Source: Candidatus Zixiibacteriota bacterium (GTDB lineage Bacteria; Zixibacteria; MSB-5A5; GN15; FEB-12). Taken from it: DNA of 8,606 nucleotides. The stretch spans positions 1 to 8,606 of the forward strand of contig JAUVAR010000101.1 of the NCBI GenBank assembly GCA_030591625.1. Reading direction: 5' to 3'. The position numbers were made by a program, and so were the translations under genes. Each line of letters starts with the position of its first letter. Position 1 is the first letter of the stretch. The notes beneath the pieces were generated by a model. The model was given only the letters and a program-made list of their open reading frames with translations, did not search any database and was not told the DNA's origin. This document shows positions 1 through 6,779 of this stretch, one piece after another.

Positions 1-38
1 GGCCTGGTCATAGTGCAGCTCTATACTAGTGTCTAAAT

Positions 39-290
39 ATGTCTGATGAAACAGTAGTTCAGTTTGGCAACCTCAAGGAACTCAGAAATCTATTCATGCA
101 TTTCAGACCTATTTCCTTACTATGGCACGATAGTGACTTGTTGAAGCCGGTAATCGCGGGGTTTGATACTATTGAAGTGCTTTTTAGAACTGGTTACTTT
201 GATGATGACATCTTTGATAACTTGGGAACTAAAGTTGAAGAAGGAAAGAAACTCGCACAAGCCCGTTTGGTAGGGCTCAAATTAATCTAA
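39..290 (+). CDS. small hypothetical protein (83 aa), unrecognised
   Basis: An 83-residue ORF opens with ATG and ends with TAA. I do not recognise the family. It is rich in Leu, Phe and Asp (FDDDIFDN around residues 53-60), has no signal peptide or obvious membrane segment, and ends with a Lys/Arg/Leu-rich helix-like tail. An in-frame TAG at 27-29 fixes the upstream limit, so ATG39 is the only sensible start, yet no clear Shine-Dalgarno sequence precedes it. Another frame is open from base 1 to a TAA at 34-36, so an upstream gene could end 2 bp before this ATG and the two could be translationally coupled. It converges on the beta-barrel gene with a 7-bp gap. It may be a real small gene or the C-terminal remnant of a frameshifted longer one. 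Confidence 0.4.
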   Translation: MSDETVVQFGNLKELRNLFMHFRPISLLWHDSDLLKPVIAGFDTIEVLFRTGYFDDDIFDNLGTKVEEGKKLAQARLVGLKLI

Positions 291-297
291 CACGCCC

Positions 298-855
298 CTA
301 CTTCAACAACCCGACCGTAAGTTCAAACATCTGATACTCACGAAGGTGGGTGCCTGATATATCTGTGAACCTGAATTCAACAAATGGTCGCACACTCTGA
401 ATCTTTCCAAGACCAATACCTACTCCAGCCGACAAAAAAGGACCTGTTTCTTTCATACTTTTAATTAGAGTTTCATTAAATTCAAACTCTTTGACCTTCA
501 CCGATGCGACACCACCACCTGCAATCAAATAATATTGTGAATTTGCAGAAAGGTCGAACATCAGGCGCAAATCAACTCCACCTTTGATAATAGCATAATC
601 CCCATCATGGGAAATTTCGGTTTTGAAATTAGAATAAGAGCTATTAATGATAGCATCAAATCTGTTATTTTGGCTTGAAAAGATAGTTGGACCCCATCCG
701 CCTCTGATATGCCAGCCCGGTTTAGTTCGTTCTCCAAATTGACCAACCGAAAGATCAAGCCCGCCTCCGGCCTGAAAACTGGAAGCATTTGATTCAATAG
801 GGCCAGTAATTAGCAATATGCATGTAAAAAGAGAGGATTTCCATATCCAACGCAT
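298..855 (-). CDS. predicted exported outer-membrane beta-barrel protein (185 aa)
   Basis: The product looks like a small outer-membrane beta-barrel of the OmpX/OmpA-barrel size class, inserted after Sec export; its function is unknown. Residues 1-24 form a signal peptide: Arg and Lys near the start, a hydrophobic core (LFTCILLITG), and a likely cleavage after SNA. The rest alternates Gly/aromatic-rich beta-strands with polar loops, for example GGGLDLSVG, WHIRGGWG, YYLIAGGGVASV, FLSAGVGIGLG, VRPFVEFRF and a last strand FELTVGLL. It ends in Lys, not the usual terminal Phe/Trp. I chose ATG855 because GGAG (complement of 865-868) lies 9 nt upstream and the signal peptide begins there. The frame also extends to a TTG at 942, but that would put 29 polar residues before the signal peptide. 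It is divergent from the thiolase operon. General class likely; exact family not identified. Confidence 0.65.
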   Translation of the reverse strand: MRWIWKSSLFTCILLITGPIESNASSFQAGGGLDLSVGQFGERTKPGWHIRGGWGPTIFSSQNNRFDAIINSSYSNFKTEISHDGDYAIIKGGVDLRLMFDLSANSQYYLIAGGGVASVKVKEFEFNETLIKSMKETGPFLSAGVGIGLGKIQSVRPFVEFRFTDISGTHLREYQMFELTVGLLK

Positions 856-936
856 CACAGTATTCTCCGTATGTTCACTAATGTCGTAGCGAGTAGCGGT
901 CAGAATATACATAATACGGAGTCCCAAAGCAAATAT

Positions 937-958
937 GCTCAAGGAGAAATTCCTGAGC
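937..958. repeat. imperfect inverted repeat upstream of the thiolase operon
   Basis: GCTCA and GGA, with one bulged A between them, pair with TCC and TGAGC around a 5-nt loop, giving an 8-bp stem. It lies in the divergent region between the beta-barrel gene and the operon. There is no T-run beside it, so it does not look like a terminator. It could be a protein-binding site or chance. Confidence 0.25.
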
Positions 959-967
959 TACTAATTT

Positions 968-981
968 GTGAACTGATTCAC
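968..981. promoter_or_regulatory. candidate operator: GTGAA-N4-TTCAC inverted repeat
   Basis: A perfect 5-bp inverted repeat with a 4-bp spacer abuts the candidate -35 box of the fatty-acid operon at 982. A short palindrome beside a promoter is what a TetR- or GntR-type repressor of fatty-acid genes would use, but no regulator gene is in the window and I cannot match the motif to a named consensus. Seen: the symmetry and position. Inferred: the role. Confidence 0.3.
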
Positions 982-1010
982 TTGCGCCACTGGTCGAATT
1001 GCCGTAAATT
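982..1010 (+). promoter_or_regulatory. candidate sigma-70-type promoter for the thiolase operon
   Basis: TTGCGC (982-987) and TAAATT (1005-1010) are 17 bp apart, about 48 bp before the thiolase ATG. The match is moderate. An alternative pair, TTGCCG (999-1004) and TATGAA (1022-1027), also has 17-bp spacing, so the exact start is uncertain. Confidence 0.35.
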
Positions 1011-1057
1011 CCGTACAAGTATATGAAAATGAACAGAAGTCTTTTCGGAGGAAAGAA

Positions 1058-2248
1058 ATGGCTGAACAGAAAGATGCATATATCATTTCCGCCTGTCGTT
1101 CCGCAATCGGAACGCTACACAGCGGTTTGAGCAGCTTCACCGCCCCACAATTGGGCGCATTAGCTGTAAAAGAAGCTATCGCACGGTCTGGAATCGATGC
1201 GAAAGATATCGAAGAAGTAATCATGGGACATGTCGTTCAGGGAGGTGCCGGTCAGGCTCCGGCCCGTCAGGCGGCAATTAATGGTGGCGCGCCATCATCA
1301 GCGGCAGCGATGGCAATCAACAAAGTATGTGGTTCTGGTCTAAAAGCTATAATGCTTGCAGCACAGTCGATCAAGGCTGGCGATCAGGACGTAATCGTAG
1401 CGGGTGGCATGGAATCGATGTCACAGGCACCGTACGTTATCCGTGGAGCCAAAACCGGAACAAAATTTGGTCATCAGAAACTTGATGATATTATGATCTC
1501 CGACGGTCTCTGGTGTTCGTTCAATAATTTCCACATGGGAAATGCTGCCGAATACACACAGGAAAAAGCTGGGATCTCTCGCGAAGAGCAGGATGCGTTT
1601 GCTCTTAATTCTCACCAGAAAGCTGTTGCTGCGATGGAAGGTGGAAAGTTCAAAGATGAAATTTTCCCGATAGAAATCAAACAGCGTAGAGGTGATCCAA
1701 AGATTTTTGATACCGACGAATGTCCTCGTGCCGATATTACAGCTGAGAAACTCGCCAAGTTGCGTCCTGCTTTTGTCAAAGAAGGGACTGTGACAGCTGG
1801 TAATGCGCCAGGTCTCAATGATGGTTGTTCTGCCTGTGTTGTTGTATCGGAATCGTACATGAATGAAAAAGGTCTTAAGCCGTTGGCTAAGATTATTGAC
1901 TACGCCGTTGCTGGTGTAGAACCAAAAGAATTATTCTTTGCACCGATTGATGCCGTGCAGAAACTTATGAAAAAAATGAATGTCGATATCAATCATTTTG
2001 ATCTAATTGAAGCTAACGAAGCATTCTCCGTTCAGGCTTTGGCCGATGGCAAGGGACTCAGCTGGGATTGGGATAGAGTCAATGTTAATGGTGGTGCGGT
2101 TGCACTCGGACATCCGATTGGCGCATCCGGTACCCGCATTTTGACAACGCTGATTTATGCTTTGAAAGATCGTGGCAAGAAAACAGGTCTCGCGACCCTT
2201 TGTCTGGGTGGTGGCAACGCTGTCGCTTTAGCAATTGAACTTGTCTGA
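1058..2248 (+). CDS. atoB: acetyl-CoA C-acetyltransferase (thiolase)
   Basis: This cytoplasmic thiolase II condenses two acetyl-CoA to acetoacetyl-CoA, or runs the reverse thiolysis. At 396 aa it has the family's usual length. The catalytic residues are all visible: nucleophile Cys91 in NKVCGSGLKA, Asn320 in EANEAF, His352 in GGAVALGHPIGASGTR, and Cys382 in CLGGGNAVA. Their positions sit 3-4 residues beyond those of Zoogloea thiolase (C89, H348, C378). GMESMS (117-122) and TAGNAPGLNDG (246-256) are also family signatures. The second has Pro and then CSAC where Ser/Ala and AAA are common, and the C-terminal block reads GGGNA where GGGxG is more usual. GGAGG at 1047-1051, 6 nt before the ATG, supports the start. 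It is the first gene of a four-gene operon. Whether it also accepts longer 3-ketoacyl-CoAs cannot be told from the sequence. Confidence 0.95.
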   Translation: MAEQKDAYIISACRSAIGTLHSGLSSFTAPQLGALAVKEAIARSGIDAKDIEEVIMGHVVQGGAGQAPARQAAINGGAPSSAAAMAINKVCGSGLKAIMLAAQSIKAGDQDVIVAGGMESMSQAPYVIRGAKTGTKFGHQKLDDIMISDGLWCSFNNFHMGNAAEYTQEKAGISREEQDAFALNSHQKAVAAMEGGKFKDEIFPIEIKQRRGDPKIFDTDECPRADITAEKLAKLRPAFVKEGTVTAGNAPGLNDGCSACVVVSESYMNEKGLKPLAKIIDYAVAGVEPKELFFAPIDAVQKLMKKMNVDINHFDLIEANEAFSVQALADGKGLSWDWDRVNVNGGAVALGHPIGASGTRILTTLIYALKDRGKKTGLATLCLGGGNAVALAIELV

Positions 2249-2277
2249 ACAGAACTTGATATCGGAGTATTTGAAAA

Positions 2278-3144
2278 ATGAAAATTGATGATATAAAAAC
2301 TGTCTCAGTCATCGGCTGTGGCACAATGGGAAACGGCATCACACAGGTTTTTGCAACCTGTGGATATGATGTCAAACTGATTGACCTTAATCAGACGTAT
2401 CTTGATAAAGCTGTTAAAAATATCACTCGTTCTCTTGATCGCTTGGTGAAGAAAGAAAAGATCACCGCAGATGACAAGTCGGCAGCGCTGGGTCGTGTTG
2501 AAACTTCGACCGATCTTTCTGCAGCCTCAAGCTCTCAGCTTATTATTGAAGCAGTGACTGAAAATCTGGCTGTAAAAGAGAAGATATTTAATGAGCTGGC
2601 AAAAATAGCGGGACCAGATACGATTATAGCTTCGAATACATCGTCGCTTCCGATCACTCAGTTGGCAACAGCGAGCGGACGTGCCGATAAGTTTATCGGT
2701 ATGCACTTTATGAATCCGGTTCCGATGATGAAACTGATCGAACTGATTCGCGGCATGGCAACATCTGATGAAACGTTTGCTTTGATTGAAGAATTATCAC
2801 GAAAGCTTGGGAAAATTCCGGTGGAAGTAAATGATTTCCCCGGATTTATAGCGAACAGAATTTTAATGCCGATGATTAATGAAGCGATCTATTCCCACAT
2901 GGAGGGAGTAGGTACGGTTGAAGCGATAGACAATGTGATGAAGCTTGGTATGGGTCACCCGATGGGACCATTTGCTCTGGCTGATTTCATTGGACTTGAC
3001 GTTTGTTTGGCAATTTTGGAAGTAATGCACGACGGCCTTGGCGATCCCAAGTATCGACCATGTCCACTCCTTAAGAAGATGGTACAAGCCGGATACTTAG
3101 GACGGAAATCGGGTCGTGGATTCTACAACTACGAAAACAAGTAA
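2278..3144 (+). CDS. hbd: 3-hydroxybutyryl-CoA dehydrogenase
   Basis: This soluble enzyme reversibly oxidises 3-hydroxyacyl-CoA to 3-ketoacyl-CoA with NAD(H); the small single-function type usually acts on C4 substrates. At 288 aa it matches the stand-alone family, not the multifunctional FadB/FadJ type. Residues 8-36 form a Rossmann nucleotide site (GCGTMGNGI, with Asp36 at the end of beta-2, which favours NAD). By alignment with human HAD, the catalytic and substrate residues are Ser122 (SNTSSL), His143 (MHFMNP), Glu155 and Asn193 (GFIANR). The C-terminal 3HCDH domain ends in GRKSGRGFYNY. GGAG at 2264-2267 lies 10 nt before the ATG. It follows the thiolase after 29 bp with no terminator between, so the two should be cotranscribed and act on consecutive intermediates. 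Confidence 0.95.
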   Translation: MKIDDIKTVSVIGCGTMGNGITQVFATCGYDVKLIDLNQTYLDKAVKNITRSLDRLVKKEKITADDKSAALGRVETSTDLSAASSSQLIIEAVTENLAVKEKIFNELAKIAGPDTIIASNTSSLPITQLATASGRADKFIGMHFMNPVPMMKLIELIRGMATSDETFALIEELSRKLGKIPVEVNDFPGFIANRILMPMINEAIYSHMEGVGTVEAIDNVMKLGMGHPMGPFALADFIGLDVCLAILEVMHDGLGDPKYRPCPLLKKMVQAGYLGRKSGRGFYNYENK

Positions 3145-3157
3145 GACGGAGAATAGA

Positions 3158-4300
3158 ATGGATTTCAAGCTGACAGAAGATGATCTCGAACTCAAACAGA
3201 TGGCCAGAGAACTGGCTGACCGACGAATCTATCCGAGGGCGATGGAGTTTGACGAGAAGGAAATAACTCCCAAAGACTTAATCGAAGAATGTGCCGAACT
3301 GGGCTATTTTGGTTTTGTCGTTCCCGAAGAGTATGGTGGTCTCGGATTTGGGACAACCTCGTTTGTTGGCGTGCTTGAAGAGATTTCTGCTGCTTCGGCC
3401 GGATTTGGAATCATGCTCTCTGTTCATAATTCATTGACTTGCGAAATTGTAAATCAATTTGGCTCCGAAGTGTTAAAAAAGAAATACCTGCCTCAAATGG
3501 CAACCGGTGAACGGATTGGTGCCTACTGTGTGACCGAACCAAACGCCGGTACCGATGTAGCATCGCTGGCAACAACGGCCGAAGATAAAGGTGATCATTA
3601 TCTTATTAATGGTACGAAGGCATTTGTGACGAGTGCGATTTATGCCGGAGTATTGATTGTCTTCGCCAAGACTGATCCCGAGGGTGGACACAAAGGAATT
3701 TCCTGTTTTGTCGTTGAGCCTGATTGGGAAGGTGTAACTATTGGTGCGGCCGAAAAGAAATGTGGTATCAAAGCAAGTGATACTCGTGAGATCAATTTTC
3801 AGGACGTAAAAGTACCGAAAGAAAATCTTCTCGGTGAAATTGGTAAAGGTTTCGGAATGGCCTTGACTATTCTTAATCTCGGACGTATCGGTGTGTCGGT
3901 GCAGTCAGTTGGTATCGCCCAGGCTGCTCTTGAAGAAGCAATTAAGTATTCCAAAGAGCGCAAACAGTTCGGGAAATCAATTTCTAAATTCCAGGCAATC
4001 CAATTCAAAATTGCTGAGATGGCTACACGTATAGATGCCGGACGGTTATTAGCCTACCGTGCTGCACAACTTAAGGATGCAGGCGAACCGTGTTCAAGAG
4101 AAGCATCAATGGCAAAACTGTTCTGTTCCAAGACAGCAAATTATGTTGTTAACGAAGCATTGCAAATTCATGGCGGTTACGGTTATATAAAAGAGTATCC
4201 AGTCGAACGATATTTCCGAGATGCTCGTGTAACGGAAATCTATGAAGGCACAACAGAAGTACAACAAATGGTCATCGCTCGCGATTTATTGAAGGATTAA
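3158..4300 (+). CDS. short-chain (butyryl-type) acyl-CoA dehydrogenase
   Basis: This FAD flavoenzyme forms the alpha-beta double bond of acyl-CoA, or reduces crotonyl-CoA, and exchanges electrons with ETF. At 380 aa it has the usual three parts: an N-terminal helical domain, a middle beta domain (YCVTEPNAGTD at 123-133; NGTKAFVTSA at 151-160) and a C-terminal helical domain. Glu363 in IYEGTTEVQ is the expected catalytic base at the short-chain-type position. RKQFGK (268-273) and QIHGGYGY (336-343) are intact FAD/dimer contacts. I set the start at ATG3158, with GGAG at 3148-3151 six nt upstream, 13 bp after hbd. A GTG at 3116 in the same frame would overlap hbd and add a Thr/Lys-rich lead unlike the family. 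Short-chain specificity is inferred from the neighbours and from general resemblance to butyryl-CoA dehydrogenases. Confidence 0.92.
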   Translation: MDFKLTEDDLELKQMARELADRRIYPRAMEFDEKEITPKDLIEECAELGYFGFVVPEEYGGLGFGTTSFVGVLEEISAASAGFGIMLSVHNSLTCEIVNQFGSEVLKKKYLPQMATGERIGAYCVTEPNAGTDVASLATTAEDKGDHYLINGTKAFVTSAIYAGVLIVFAKTDPEGGHKGISCFVVEPDWEGVTIGAAEKKCGIKASDTREINFQDVKVPKENLLGEIGKGFGMALTILNLGRIGVSVQSVGIAQAALEEAIKYSKERKQFGKSISKFQAIQFKIAEMATRIDAGRLLAYRAAQLKDAGEPCSREASMAKLFCSKTANYVVNEALQIHGGYGYIKEYPVERYFRDARVTEIYEGTTEVQQMVIARDLLKD

Positions 4301-4304
4301 TATA

Positions 4305-5453
4305 GTGCTCGAAAAGCATCAGTTAGAATATAGAGAAAAAATACGCGCTTTCGCGCTTGAGAAAATTGAACCTGTTGCTCGGACACTCGACGATGATCAA
4401 AGGTTTTTAAACGAACATATCAAGCCGATGACCGATATCGGATTATTATCGATGTTAATCCCCGAAAAATATGGGGGTCAACCTATCGATACAGTCTGTT
4501 ACTCAATCGCTGTCGAAGAAATATCGCGTGTCTGTGGATCGTCAGGAATAACTGTTGCAGCCCATAATTCTCTTGGTTGCTACCCGGTTCTACGATTTGG
4601 TACTGATGCTCAAAAAGAAAAATATCTTACAAGAGCAGCCCAAGGTGAACTGATGGCGTTTGGACTCTCGGAAGCTGATGCTGGTTCTGATGCGGGTGGA
4701 ACGCGTACTGTTGCCCTCAAGAAGGATGATCATTGGTTGGTCAATGGCTCAAAGTGTTGGATAACATCGGCGACTAAAGCGTTCGCGACAGTAGCAACGA
4801 CAAAGACAACCGAAGACCCGAACGACCGTGAAATCACAGCCTTTATTTTCGATAAAGATTGGGATGGTTATTCGGTCGGTAAGAAAGAAAACAAAATGGG
4901 ACTGCGTGGCTCAGACACAGCGTTCCTTCATTTTGATGATATGAAAGCACCTCTCGAAAACCAACTCGCGGAAATTGGTCAGGGTTTCAAAGTTGCCATG
5001 ATTACTCTCGATGGTGGACGTGTCTCTATCGGTGCAATGGCCTTGGGGCTGGCTCAGGGTGCGCTTGATTGTGCGGTTAAGTATGCGGCAACACGCAAAC
5101 AGTTTGGGAAACCAATCGCTTCCAATCAAATGATTCAGAAAAAACTGGCCGACATGGCAACAGAAATTCAGGCAGCTCGCTTGATGATCTACGAAGCTTC
5201 ACAGATGAAAGATGCTAAAATACAGTTCTCGAAACAGTCTGCTATGTGTAAGCTGTTTGCATCGGAAGTTGCCACTCGTGCAGCTGCAACTGCGATTGGT
5301 GTGCTTGGCGCTGTTGGATACAGGACAGGTGACTATCCGGCTGAACGTATCTGGCGTGATGTCAAACTTTGCGAAATAGGCGAAGGCACATCAGAGATTC
5401 AGCGTCTTGTTATATCTCGTGAATTGGTCAAAGAGCTTGGCGATAAAATCTAA
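4305..5453 (+). CDS. second acyl-CoA dehydrogenase, divergent FAD-contact motif
   Basis: A second acyl-CoA dehydrogenase-family flavoprotein of 382 aa, clearly not a recent copy of its neighbour. The three-domain plan is intact: FGLSEADAGSD (119-129) and NGSKCWITSA (147-156) in the beta domain, ATRKQFGKP (262-270), and the catalytic-position Glu360 in EIGEGTSEIQ. The segment that normally reads QxxGGxGY is GVLGAVGY here (332-339). The Gln and the second Gly, which contact the FAD adenine end across the dimer in medium- and short-chain enzymes, are replaced by Gly332 and Ala336. Translation starts at GTG with AAGGA (4292-4296) inside the end of the previous gene. The 4-bp gap implies coupling and fairly matched expression. 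It could act on a different chain length or a branched acyl-CoA, or partner the first enzyme. Family certain, substrate unknown. Confidence 0.88.
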   Translation: MLEKHQLEYREKIRAFALEKIEPVARTLDDDQRFLNEHIKPMTDIGLLSMLIPEKYGGQPIDTVCYSIAVEEISRVCGSSGITVAAHNSLGCYPVLRFGTDAQKEKYLTRAAQGELMAFGLSEADAGSDAGGTRTVALKKDDHWLVNGSKCWITSATKAFATVATTKTTEDPNDREITAFIFDKDWDGYSVGKKENKMGLRGSDTAFLHFDDMKAPLENQLAEIGQGFKVAMITLDGGRVSIGAMALGLAQGALDCAVKYAATRKQFGKPIASNQMIQKKLADMATEIQAARLMIYEASQMKDAKIQFSKQSAMCKLFASEVATRAAATAIGVLGAVGYRTGDYPAERIWRDVKLCEIGEGTSEIQRLVISRELVKELGDKI

Positions 5454-5463
5454 GCAATTTATC

Positions 5464-6612
5464 TCACTGACATTGTACTGGCATTGGGCCACCTATGAAC
5501 AGGTATAAAATAAAGTACGTAAGGTCGGCAATATCGACCACCCCATCACAGGTAAAATCTCCGATCGGATAAAGTAATGGCGGAGAAATCTCAGAAGTAA
5601 TTTCTATTTGTTCCACAGATGTAAAAACAGACTCATCCCCAGGCACCACTGTTATAACTCCAAAATTTGTTCCAATCGGAGCGAGTGAACTGTTGATAGA
5701 AATTTCGGCAGAATCGGGTGTGCTTAGTTCCCCAACCGTAAACAGTTTGATTCGAATCCACGGTTCGGACGATGCTAAAGAAAACTGTAAATTATTGTTA
5801 AAGTTTGAAGTGAAATGAATCATCATACTGTCTTGAGATGGGCTACCTGATATTGCGTCAAAGTGTAAATTTGATTCTGACACAAGGATTGTATCAACGG
5901 GAATGAGAACGGTAGAATAGACAACTGTAGGGCGAAACATATCACCATCTTTTGCGACTCCATACTTTAGAACCCCCCCACGGTCTACAAGGCTTGGTGT
6001 AATAGCGGAGGGTCCGGAGCCAATGCGTGTATATTTGAGAGTAAACGAAGTGCCGCTATGGACTATGCTGAAAAGTTCGACTCCAGATAAAACTGTTGTA
6101 TCTAAAAGATGAACAATATTACCACCTGGTTGGCTTTCTCCTAATACGGAAACGACTTCAGTAAGCTGCCAGTTAGGTCCTGGATTTGGAAGCATCGGAA
6201 GATAAAATGCATGAACATTTTCAGTGAACGATACATTGATAGGAAGAATTAACGTGTTAATTTCTTCGGGGATAGGACCAATTTCAGGTAAAAACACTGT
6301 ATCTTCGGTAGAGATTGTGAAGCTATATGTATCTGCCTCAGAGCAGTCAAGGGGTGGTCCACCGTTAAATCGAAAGTCCCAGTGATATGCAACATCTGAG
6401 ACGGTGAGTCCATTACGACCGTCAACGTCGGCAACATCAGAAAATATCGGATAGCATGAACCTGGAACGGCCTGTATCGAACACATCATCGTAATTACAT
6501 CCATAATATTCAGGCTGCCATCGCCGTCTGCATCGCCACATTCCTGAGCGCTTATACTTGAGCAGGTTAAAAAAAGAATCAATATTGACAAGATTAACAT
6601 TCGACCAAACAT
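5464..6612 (-). CDS. secreted protein with N- and C-terminal dockerin-like repeats (copy 1)
   Basis: A predicted Sec-exported protein of 382 aa; I cannot assign a function. The signal peptide is residues 1-22 (core LILSILILFL, cleavage after SISA). Two EF-hand-like loops follow, as in type I dockerins: D27-D29-D31-N35-D38 in GDADGDGSLNIMDV, and a degenerate one in ADVDGRNGLTVSDV (62-73) with Arg66 at ligand position 5. Residues about 98-240 are beta-rich and unassigned. Residues about 245-345 (LHFDAISG, SSEPWIRI, TNFGVITV, VEQIEITSEI) follow the strand pattern of BACON/Ig-like domains. A last dockerin-like repeat is GDFTCDGVVDIADLTY (351-366) plus a Gly-Pro tail. Six Cys (25, 44, 53, 90, 355, 381) all have counterparts in copy 2. 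GGAGG lies 7 nt before the ATG. The gene converges on the dehydrogenase operon with a 10-bp gap and no visible terminator. Repeats and export are clear; the role is unknown. Confidence 0.8.
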   Translation of the reverse strand: MFGRMLILSILILFLTCSSISAQECGDADGDGSLNIMDVITMMCSIQAVPGSCYPIFSDVADVDGRNGLTVSDVAYHWDFRFNGGPPLDCSEADTYSFTISTEDTVFLPEIGPIPEEINTLILPINVSFTENVHAFYLPMLPNPGPNWQLTEVVSVLGESQPGGNIVHLLDTTVLSGVELFSIVHSGTSFTLKYTRIGSGPSAITPSLVDRGGVLKYGVAKDGDMFRPTVVYSTVLIPVDTILVSESNLHFDAISGSPSQDSMMIHFTSNFNNNLQFSLASSEPWIRIKLFTVGELSTPDSAEISINSSLAPIGTNFGVITVVPGDESVFTSVEQIEITSEISPPLLYPIGDFTCDGVVDIADLTYFILYLFIGGPMPVQCQ

Positions 6613-6703
6613 AGATCCGCCTCCAGTAAGAGATTTAGGGTCCGGGCAATGATGCTGTTGCTATTCTGTTGGGTTTTGTCCTGTCCGGATTAGTCTCAGT
6701 TTA
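6613..6703 (-). promoter_or_regulatory. predicted 5' leader of copy 1 with two blocks shared with copy 2
   Basis: From the predicted start near 6703 to the ATG, the leader is about 90 nt. It holds ACTAATCCGGACAGG (complement of 6680-6694), identical in copy 2, and CTCTTACTGGAGGC (complement of 6619-6632), also identical and containing the GGAGG ribosome binding site. The sequence between them is mostly different. I do not recognise a known riboswitch. A TCCGG near the 5' end could pair with CCGGA about 50 nt later. Confidence 0.45.
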
Positions 6704-6709
6704 TTACGT

Positions 6710-6738
6710 AATATATACTAAATATAGTGATCTGTCAA
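6710..6738 (-). promoter_or_regulatory. sigma-70-type promoter of copy 1
   Basis: On the minus strand, TTGACA (complement of 6733-6738) and TATATT (complement of 6710-6715) are separated by exactly 17 bp. This is close to consensus, and the same arrangement stands before copy 2. It lies about 98 bp upstream of the start codon, so copy 1 is probably transcribed independently of copy 2. Confidence 0.75.
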
Positions 6739-6747
6739 TGTTTTAGA

Positions 6748-6775
6748 AGTCTCGTGAATGAAATCTCACTTGACT
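6748..6775. repeat. interrupted inverted repeat between the two paralogues
   Basis: AGTC and GTGA (6748-6757) pair with TCAC and GACT (6766-6775), with a 2x2 mismatch in each arm and an 8-bp loop. It starts just after the copy 2 stop codon and ends upstream of the copy 1 -35 box. It could be a weak transcript-end hairpin for copy 2, but no T-run follows, so it may equally be a regulatory site or chance. Confidence 0.25.
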
Positions 6776-6779
6776 GATC

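Noticed and set aside
1..36. C-terminal end of an upstream gene (11 codons to TAA at 34-36)
   Set aside because: Too short to support as coding; mentioned only as context for the small ORF.
270..301. GTAGGG/CCCTAC hairpin between the two converging genes as a bidirectional terminator
   Set aside because: The stem is 6 bp with a 20-nt loop and has no T-run on either strand.
856..942. TTG start extending the beta-barrel protein by 29 residues
   Set aside because: The signal peptide begins at ATG855, which has its own GGAG; a polar extension before it would spoil export.
3116..3157. Upstream in-frame GTG start for the first acyl-CoA dehydrogenase
   Set aside because: It overlaps the end of hbd and adds a polar Thr/Lys-rich lead foreign to the family; ATG3158 has a well-placed GGAG.
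5454..5463. Terminator between the dehydrogenase operon and copy 1
   Set aside because: The gap is only 10 bp and no GC-rich hairpin with a T-run is visible around it.
6550..6570. Lipoprotein signal at Cys17 of copy 1
   Set aside because: The residues before Cys are Phe-Leu-Thr, which do not fit a lipobox, and copy 2 has no Cys there; ordinary cleavage after SISA fits better.
6613..6703. Known riboswitch class in the copy 1 and copy 2 leaders
   Set aside because: No conserved core of a cyclic-di-GMP, cobalamin, TPP or other familiar riboswitch could be matched; the shared blocks are short.
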